Shown: piece after piece, positions 58,105 through 64,000 of the stretch
Layout of the letters: the number at the start of each line of letters is the position of its first letter
How positions within the stretch are numbered: the first letter of the stretch is position 1
DNA from: Sphingorhabdus pulchriflava
GTDB taxonomy: Bacteria; Pseudomonadota; Alphaproteobacteria; Sphingomonadales; Sphingomonadaceae
Assembly: GCF_003367235.1 (NCBI RefSeq)
Contig: NZ_QRGP01000002.1
Span: 186,001-250,000 of the forward strand
Direction of reading: 5' to 3'
Length of the DNA stretch: 64,000 nt
Made by a program: the position numbers and the translations under genes
The notes under the pieces: generated by a model
The model's input: the letters and a program-made list of their open reading frames with translations, nothing else
Databases searched by the model: none
Told to the model about the DNA's origin: nothing

Positions 58105-60348
58105 CTAGAATTTCAGGCCGAGTTCCAGTCCCCAGATACGCGGCTCGTTGACGAAACCGGTCAGGTTGTTGAAATCGATGCCGCCCACGGCCGACACATC
58201 GTTGGTGATGTTGCGGACAAAGGCAGCGATGTCGATACGGTCGCTGCGATAGCCCGCGCGCAGGCCGCCTTCGAGCATGTGGTCATCGTTGAATTCTTCC
58301 GAAGTGTAGAGGAAGAAGTTGACCTTCGAACGATAGGCCCAGTCGGTGAAGACATAGACTTCGCCGCTACCGGTGCCGACGGGGATGCCATAACCTGCGG
58401 TCCAGTTGGCCGACCATTTGGGGGCCTGGGGCAGCTGGTTGCCGTCGATCGAGTAGATGCCCGGGCTGCCAGGGCGCACCGGATCGGTGACGGTGCAGCC
58501 GCCACCGCAGCCGGTGATGAAGGCATTGGGGTCGTCAATCTTGGCGCGGTTGTAGCTGAGGCCAGCGGTCAGCACCAGATTGTCGACCGGGCGGGTTTCG
58601 AATTCGGCTTCGAAGCCATAGCCATCGACCTTGTCTGCGTTGATCAGCTTGGCCGCATTGCTGGCACCGCCGACGGCGGTGAGCTGCGCGTCTTTAAGGT
58701 CATATTTGAAGACCGACAGGTTGAAGCGCGAACGACCACCCAGATTCGCCTTCACGCCACCCTCGAAAGACAGGATGGTCTCCGAATCTGCAGTGCTGAT
58801 TGCGTCCTGAACGGTCGTGAAGACGAACAATGCACGGCCCTGAATCGACGGCGCGCGATAGCCTTTTGCGACGCGGGCGTAGAGGTTGATATCGTCGCTT
58901 GCTTCGTAGGTTGCGCTCAGATCCCAGGTCAGGTTGTCGTCCTTGACGCGAGCAAAGCCGGTGCCAATAGCACCAAAGAAGCCGGTGCGACCGACATCAA
59001 GGCGGCGTTTGTCATTGTTGTAGCGGATGCCAGCGGTCAGCGACAATTGCTCACTCACCGGATAGGTCAGGCTGCCGAAAACGCCCCAAGCCTTGGAGTT
59101 CTGCTGCTGAAGTGCGGTGACAGACTCGTTGGTATCCTGCGGATTGTCGTAATTGTAGGAAGCGATGGCCAGATCTTCGTCAAAGTAGAAAACGCCTGCC
59201 TGCCATTTCAGACCTTCGTCATTGTTTGAGGAAAGGCGGACTTCTTGCGTTACCTGATCGAGATCGGGCACGTCGTCACGCGATTGTGCAGGGAAGGGAA
59301 TGAAGCCCGGGCCAGAGACGGGAAGGAAAGCTGCACCAAAGCCACCGTCAATGTCGCCGCGGCTGCGATATTTGCCCATCCACCATGCGGTGACCGAGGT
59401 CAGCGTTGCAGGGCCAAGATCCCATTCGAGCGTGCTCGAAATGCTGGCAAGCTTCAATCGCTGGAAGTTGATGCCGTCGGTCCAGACCTTGTCGCGTTCG
59501 AAATCGCTGCCGACGCCGCCAACACCGCTCAAATCGTTGCTGCCAGGGACAAACATGTTGGCGCGGAAGACGCGGGCGGTGCCCTTGAAATCGCGATACT
59601 GGCCTGCGACGCGGAGCTTGATGTCTTCGGTCGGTGCGAACTGCAACTGGCCGCGCAGCGCGATATCGCTATAGCCTTCGAGGTTGTTCTTGCCGGGTTC
59701 GGCAATATTGTCGACCCAGTCGCTGCGGCGCTGATACTGGCCCGAAACACGTGCCGACAGGCTGTCGCTCACCTGGCCACCCACGCCGGTTTCGAGCGCA
59801 AGCGAGTTGAAGCGACCGAAGCTGCCCTTGAGATAGTTGGAGGTTGAATCTGGACGAGCGCTTTCGAATTTGACGATGCCTGCGGGCGTGTTGCGGCCAA
59901 ATAAGGTGCCCTGTGGACCACGCAGCACTTCGACGCGCGCGACGTCAAATACCGGGAAACCCTTGAGAATCGGGTTTTCGAGAACAACATCGTCATAGAC
60001 CAGGCTGACCGGCTGCGATGCATTCAGGTCGAAGTCGGTGTTACCAAGGCCGCGGATGTAGAAACGCGGGAAGGTACGACCGAAGGAGCTTTCGATGTTC
60101 AAGCTGGGAACGCGGCCAGCGAGGGCACGAATATCGCCGCCGCCCGAATTGATCGCAGCGAGCTTGTCACCCGACACGACGTCGACTGAAAGCGGCACGT
60201 CCTGCAGATTTTCTTCGCGACGCTGCGCGGTGACGACGATTTCGCCCAGGCCTTCATCAGCGGCGGCCTCGTCTTGCGCGAACGCAGGTGCGGCAAAGGA
60301 TGTGGTTGCAATGGCAATAGCAACGAACGAAGTGGCAAAGGTACGCAT
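58105..60348 (-). CDS. TonB-dependent receptor
   Basis: From ATG 60348 the protein has 747 residues; the start has CAGGGAG upstream and a signal peptide (AAPAFA). The TonB box GEIVVTAQRREENLQDVPLSV, plug LFGRNTPAGIVKFESARP and barrel ending GLELGLKF are clear. Residues CGGGC near residue 620 form an external loop. Neighbours gshA upstream and tRNA-Trp downstream do not indicate a substrate. A longer frame from 60372 adds 8 residues without a ribosome site. Confidence 0.93.
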   Translation of the reverse strand: MRTFATSFVAIAIATTSFAAPAFAQDEAAADEGLGEIVVTAQRREENLQDVPLSVDVVSGDKLAAINSGGGDIRALAGRVPSLNIESSFGRTFPRFYIRGLGNTDFDLNASQPVSLVYDDVVLENPILKGFPVFDVARVEVLRGPQGTLFGRNTPAGIVKFESARPDSTSNYLKGSFGRFNSLALETGVGGQVSDSLSARVSGQYQRRSDWVDNIAEPGKNNLEGYSDIALRGQLQFAPTEDIKLRVAGQYRDFKGTARVFRANMFVPGSNDLSGVGGVGSDFERDKVWTDGINFQRLKLASISSTLEWDLGPATLTSVTAWWMGKYRSRGDIDGGFGAAFLPVSGPGFIPFPAQSRDDVPDLDQVTQEVRLSSNNDEGLKWQAGVFYFDEDLAIASYNYDNPQDTNESVTALQQQNSKAWGVFGSLTYPVSEQLSLTAGIRYNNDKRRLDVGRTGFFGAIGTGFARVKDDNLTWDLSATYEASDDINLYARVAKGYRAPSIQGRALFVFTTVQDAISTADSETILSFEGGVKANLGGRSRFNLSVFKYDLKDAQLTAVGGASNAAKLINADKVDGYGFEAEFETRPVDNLVLTAGLSYNRAKIDDPNAFITGCGGGCTVTDPVRPGSPGIYSIDGNQLPQAPKWSANWTAGYGIPVGTGSGEVYVFTDWAYRSKVNFFLYTSEEFNDDHMLEGGLRAGYRSDRIDIAAFVRNITNDVSAVGGIDFNNLTGFVNEPRIWGLELGLKF

Positions 60349-60451
60349 TATGGCTATGCTCCCTGAAAACATGGTTGAGAGATGGAAATTTCGGGGTTCT
60401 GCCCCCTTGTTAAACCCGCCTCGCCCTTAGTGCGATTGCACGCTGGGTCAA

Positions 60452-60480
60452 GGAAAGCCGCCGCTTTCGCGGCGGTTTCC
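60452..60480 (-). terminator. intrinsic terminator downstream of gshA
   Basis: Minus-strand GGAAACCGCCGC and GCGGCGGCTTTCC form a stem with a GAAA-type loop, followed by TTTCCTTG. It lies 40 bases after the gshA stop and before the receptor gene promoter. Confidence 0.7.
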
Positions 60481-60519
60481 CTGTCAGTGTTGCAACCATG
60501 TTACAGTGGTTGTCGGGGC

Positions 60520-61893
60520 TTAAAAGCTCATCTCGTCATAGATGCGCGAGATGTCACCGCCCCATTCGTGCGTGTATTTGTCGAGCAATACTTCGGCGGG
60601 CGTTTTGCCGCTAGCGACGACCTCCCGCAGCGGATCGAGGAACCCGCTTTCATTGTCGCCGCCGCTATTAAGGCGGTTGCGCGCGGTCAGGCCTGCCGAA
60701 GCGATTTCGACGATTCGACCAGCAATATCGCGCAGTTTTCCGCCGCCGCCAATGGGTGCATCGAGACCCATTTTTGGGACTGAAGAGCGGAGCAGTTCGC
60801 GTTCCTCCATCGTCCAATGTTTGACCTCATCCCATGCCGCATCAAGCGCCGACTGGTCGTAGAGTAGCCCGACCCAAAAAGCCGGCAGCGCACAAATCTT
60901 GCTCCACGGGCCACCATCGGCTCCGCGCATTTCGAGGAAGCTCTTCAGCCGAACTTCCGGGAAAGCGGTCGACATATGGTCTTCCCAGTCGGACGCGGTC
61001 GGTTTTTCACCCGGCAGAACCGAAAGCTCGCCCTTCAGGAAGTCGCGGAAATTGAGGCCTGAGGCATCGATATATTTGCCGTCGCGATAGACGAAGTACA
61101 TTGGCACATCGAGCATGTAATCGGCATAGCGTTCATAGCCGAAACCGTCTTCGAACACGAAGGGCAGCATGCCGGTGCGTGCCGGATCGGTATCGGACCA
61201 GATATGGCTGCGATAGGAGAGGAAACCATTGGGCTTGCCCTCAAGGAAGGGTGAATTGGCAAACAGCGCGGTCGCCAGCGGCTGCAGCGCCAACGAGGTA
61301 CGGAACTTGTGCGCCATATCGGTTTCACTCGAATAGTCGAGATTGACCTGGATGGTGCAGGTGCGCAGCATCATGTCGAGGCCCATTGAGCCGACGCGCG
61401 GCATATGGCGCAGCATGATTTCATAGCGCCCCTTGGGCATGATGGGCAGATCCGAACGCTTTTTGTCGGGCCACAGGCCAAGCCCCAAAAAGGCCTTTCC
61501 GGTCTTGTCGCCGATGGCTTTCACCTGTTGCAGGTGGCGGCCGGTTTCGGCGCAAGTTTGGTGCAGGTTTTCAAGCGGTGCGCCCGACAGTTCGAGTTGA
61601 CCTGCAGGCTCAAGGCTGACCGCGCCGTCGGCACCTTTGAGCGCGATCACATTCTCGCCCTCATAAACCGGTTCCCAGCCAAATTCGGTCATAGCCATCA
61701 GCAGATCGCGGATGCCACCGGTTTCGTCATAGGAAGGCGCATGATGGTCGCCTGTGCAATAGACGAATTTCTCATGCTCGGTGCCAATGCGCCAACGGTC
61801 CTTGGGCTTTTCGCCCTTGGCCATTGCGGCAATCAGCTGATCGCGATCTTCGATTACAGGATCGTTGCGATTCGAAACTGTTTTTGTGCTCAT
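60520..61893 (-). CDS. gshA: glutamate-cysteine ligase, plant/alphaproteobacterial type
   Basis: This 457-residue enzyme has RWRIGTEHEKFVYCTGDHH (residues 34-52), LEPAGQLELSGAPLENLHQT, GLGLWPDKKRSDLPIMPKGRYEIM and MRTCTIQVNLDYSSE, the GCS2 family pattern of alphaproteobacteria and plants. It joins Glu and Cys as the first step of glutathione synthesis in the cytoplasm. The gene is free-standing with its own terminator. Confidence 0.95.
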   Translation of the reverse strand: MSTKTVSNRNDPVIEDRDQLIAAMAKGEKPKDRWRIGTEHEKFVYCTGDHHAPSYDETGGIRDLLMAMTEFGWEPVYEGENVIALKGADGAVSLEPAGQLELSGAPLENLHQTCAETGRHLQQVKAIGDKTGKAFLGLGLWPDKKRSDLPIMPKGRYEIMLRHMPRVGSMGLDMMLRTCTIQVNLDYSSETDMAHKFRTSLALQPLATALFANSPFLEGKPNGFLSYRSHIWSDTDPARTGMLPFVFEDGFGYERYADYMLDVPMYFVYRDGKYIDASGLNFRDFLKGELSVLPGEKPTASDWEDHMSTAFPEVRLKSFLEMRGADGGPWSKICALPAFWVGLLYDQSALDAAWDEVKHWTMEERELLRSSVPKMGLDAPIGGGGKLRDIAGRIVEIASAGLTARNRLNSGGDNESGFLDPLREVVASGKTPAEVLLDKYTHEWGGDISRIYDEMSF

Positions 61894-61963
61894 GGCGAGG
61901 CTTTACGAGCGGCAACAAGGCTTTGCCAGCATTTTCGATATGGATCAAATTGGCGCTTGGTGA

Positions 61964-62935
61964 CTAGTTCACTGTTGCGTTGAATAGGAGCGCGAAACTG
62001 GATGCGCTGAGCAACGATGCCCGATAGACGGTGATCGTCCCAGCGGAAAAGGACGCGCCTATCGGGTCAGTTTCATCGGCCCCTGTGGCGTTGTCGTCCT
62101 CTAGGGTGGCGGCAGTCACACAAGTTGATCCCGATAACATCGATCCGGCGACATAGGTCATATTTGCAGGAATAGCGTCGGTTGCCGAAATGTTGGCTGC
62201 AGTTCCCGCGCCTGCGTTGGAAATGGTTATGCAATAGCGCACCGTTGCACCCGGCAAGGCTTTTGGATTGGCGCCGCTGATACCGTCGCTGATTACTGAA
62301 CTGATCTTGGTCACACCAACGCTTGCAGGGGCAGCGGTAAGGAACAGATCGGACTGAAAGAATGTGCCCGAGTCTGCGTTCAGGCTGTCGCAGATTTCAA
62401 GCCGCCACGTACCCGCAGCTTCCTGTCCATTGAATGCTGACAGCGCTTGAAACGGGCGAAAGGTCCTCTGATAAGCGGGTACGACTGTGGCGGCTGTCGC
62501 AGTGTCGTTGTTCGCTGTATGATTGGAAATGGGGTTGGCGGCTGCATCGTCAAACAAGACATTCACATTGTCGCGTGTGGTGCCGATATTGTTGATCAAT
62601 TGCACCCGCGTACCAACAGGGGACTGCAGGTAGAATTGCAAGTCGCCGCGATAGGTATGCGACATAAGAACGCCGATATTGACGTCTGCAACGGTGTAAA
62701 TCTCGCTGACTGTAAAGTTCCTGACCAACGGAGTGGTGCACGGTGTCACAGTCTCGTTCACCGTGCCGTCGGTCGTGTTGGTATATCGAATCTGCGCAAA
62801 AGCAGCTTGCGGGAAGCTGCAAAGTGCAATGAACCAAAGACACAAATTCCACCATCGCCGGAACGCATTGCGTTCCGGAGCCTTGGCGGCATCTGGCGAA
62901 CCAGGCCGGGCTGGTGGGTGCCGACTGCTGGACAT
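61964..62935 (-). CDS. exported protein with P/Homo-B domain and DUF11-type domain
   Basis: From ATG 62935 the protein has 323 residues; a start at 62986 would add 17. A signal-like helix (LCLWFIALCSFPQAAFA) precedes a proprotein-convertase P domain (YRGDLQFYLQSPVGTRVQLINNIGTTRDNVNVLFDD...AAGTWRLEICDSLNADSGTF). A C-terminal DUF11-type domain follows: VGVTKISSVISDGISGANPKALPGATVRYCITISNAG, ending LLFNATVN. The C-terminal domain is paralogous to that of the next gene. No protease domain is present, so it is a surface or adhesion-like protein and not an enzyme. Confidence 0.75.
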   Translation of the reverse strand: MSSSRHPPARPGSPDAAKAPERNAFRRWWNLCLWFIALCSFPQAAFAQIRYTNTTDGTVNETVTPCTTPLVRNFTVSEIYTVADVNIGVLMSHTYRGDLQFYLQSPVGTRVQLINNIGTTRDNVNVLFDDAAANPISNHTANNDTATAATVVPAYQRTFRPFQALSAFNGQEAAGTWRLEICDSLNADSGTFFQSDLFLTAAPASVGVTKISSVISDGISGANPKALPGATVRYCITISNAGAGTAANISATDAIPANMTYVAGSMLSGSTCVTAATLEDDNATGADETDPIGASFSAGTITVYRASLLSASSFALLFNATVN

Positions 62936-63000
62936 GACAGGCTTATAGCCCAATAGGGTTAATGGCCTGCTAAGCCCTGTTTGCAAATATATCCAAAGAC

Positions 63001-64000
63001 TTAGTTGACAGTGGCGTGAAGAACCATCGCGAAACCCGCCCCAACTGCAAGTGCGGATGTTATACCGGTCACAGTTGTTCCGGCTATACTCATTCCAATG
63101 GGGTCACTTTCGTCCGCGCCGCTTCCGTCATCATCCTCAGCTGTCAGGGTGGCTGCGCAACTGCCGCCCGATGCCATACTGCCCGCAACGAAAGTTACAT
63201 TAGCAGGCAGACTATCGGTCGCAACTACGTTGCTCGCTGGGACCGGCCCGGTATTTTCGACCAAGATGCAATAGCGGACTACGGCGCCGGGAATGGCTTT
63301 GGGGTTGGTAGTGCTCACTCCGTCGCTCAATACACTGCTGATTTTGGTGACTGTCAATTGTCCGGGTTGGCAGGTGTACAAAGTCACATTGTCGATTTCG
63401 AAGTCGTCGGAAGTGCCACCGCCTGGTGCATGGGTAAAGGTCAATGCCCCGGTGCCACTGACTGTGGAGGGCAGATTGATACGCCAGCCAGTATATGTGA
63501 ATTCCGTGATAGTGGTAAGATTGCCCGATGCGCCATTTAGATAGGTAACGCTAGCCGTTGTTCCACCGCTCGGGTCTGTGGTAATCCTTGCATAGGGCGT
63601 GCCTGCTACCGATACGGTCAATTGCGCGCTGGTCGATCCGGTGGCCGGGGCGCCATTGCGCCACCATTGGCTCAGTTGAATCACAGCACCACCGCCCGAA
63701 CCCGGACCGAAATTGAGCCCGCTCAGTCCCGACTGGGTCAATGTGCCCGACGTCGTATCATTGTTCACCGACGCGACGCCAGTTCCCGTCCAGATGGCCG
63801 ATGCGGACCAGTTGGTCCAGCTTGGACCGGTTCCGGATGCGAAAGTGCCATTGGAAATAATCTGCTGCGTTGTCCCCACCGGACAGACGGGTGCTGCCAT
63901 TGCAGTAGCAACCGTAAATCCGGCTGTCGCATAATCATCTTCTGAACTGACGCCATTATTAGGCGTCGAATCGGGGTCGGTCAGCGAACTGGCCGTGACC
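63001..64000 (-). CDS. DUF11-type surface protein, N-terminus beyond window
   Basis: The frame is open to the end of the window, so only the last 332 residues are seen and the ATG at 63900 is internal. The first visible residues (VTASSLTDPDSTPNNGVSSEDDYATAGFTV) are typical of the junction between DUF11-like repeats. A ConA-like or carbohydrate-binding-like segment follows (YARITTDPSGGTTASVTYLNG...YTCQPGQ), and then a final DUF11 domain ending VLHATVN. That final domain closely parallels the end of the preceding gene. A very long repetitive surface protein is likely. Confidence 0.75.
   Translation of the reverse strand, partial: VTASSLTDPDSTPNNGVSSEDDYATAGFTVATAMAAPVCPVGTTQQIISNGTFASGTGPSWTNWSASAIWTGTGVASVNNDTTSGTLTQSGLSGLNFGPGSGGGAVIQLSQWWRNGAPATGSTSAQLTVSVAGTPYARITTDPSGGTTASVTYLNGASGNLTTITEFTYTGWRINLPSTVSGTGALTFTHAPGGGTSDDFEIDNVTLYTCQPGQLTVTKISSVLSDGVSTTNPKAIPGAVVRYCILVENTGPVPASNVVATDSLPANVTFVAGSMASGGSCAATLTAEDDDGSGADESDPIGMSIAGTTVTGITSALAVGAGFAMVLHATVN

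Overview
The window looks like chromosomal DNA from an alphaproteobacterium of the order Sphingomonadales. The evidence is three TonB-dependent receptors, a YezD-type and a DUF6726-like small protein, a plant-type glutamate-cysteine ligase, an alphaproteobacterial-type rpoB/rpoC pair, and a moderately GC-rich, densely packed layout. I see no phage, transposase, CRISPR array or rRNA operon. One tRNA gene (Trp) is present.

Layout. 1-2.1 kb: lipid genes on the minus strand (a Tam41-like cytidylyltransferase cut by the window edge, a diacylglycerol-kinase-family lipid kinase, a DUF2141 protein). 2.2-7.4 kb: LPS export permeases lptF-lptG, a polysaccharide flippase and a GNAT-fold acyltransferase; a hairpin element with a 14-bp direct duplication sits exactly at the lptG/flippase junction. 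7.4-20 kb: housekeeping genes (DUF815 ATPase, acyl-CoA dehydrogenase, Sua5/TsaC, M48 protease, an RND efflux pair, msrA, galU, aqpZ, a lipoprotein, an erythromycin-esterase-like protein). 20-31 kb: rpoC, rpoB, an mtn-apt purine salvage pair, rplL, rplJ. 31.5-36 kb: an ECF sigma/anti-sigma pair with a divergent subtilase, a secreted Asp/Gly/Arg repeat protein and an outer-membrane barrel. 36-38.2 kb: chrA and a csp-infA group. 38.5-42.7 kb: a probable sulfur cluster (Rrf2 regulator, YezD, TonB receptor, TauE/SafE exporter). 42.9-48.2 kb: transporter, envelope and peptidoglycan genes. 48.3-51.4 kb: rplA, rplK, a thioesterase, nusG, secE. 51.6-57.8 kb: TonB receptor plus beta-propeller phytase behind a Pho-box-like array, then a dioxygenase and an MFS symporter. 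57.9-64 kb: tRNA-Trp, a TonB receptor, gshA and two DUF11-type surface proteins, the last cut by the edge.

Two themes stand out. First, the normally compact block tRNA-Trp / secE-nusG / rplKA / rplJL / rpoBC is present in the usual order and strand, but opened at four junctions by unrelated genes; an intrinsic terminator lies between rplL and the apt-mtn insert. Second, the ECF locus looks like a small envelope regulon: the subtilase and the repeat protein are preceded by the same long promoter-like signature (GGAATAATTG-N10-CCGTTGT), and the sigma operon has its own ECF-like GAACC-N15-CGTCT site back to back with the subtilase promoter. I consider this the best candidate for an undescribed system in the window. 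Its function is inference.
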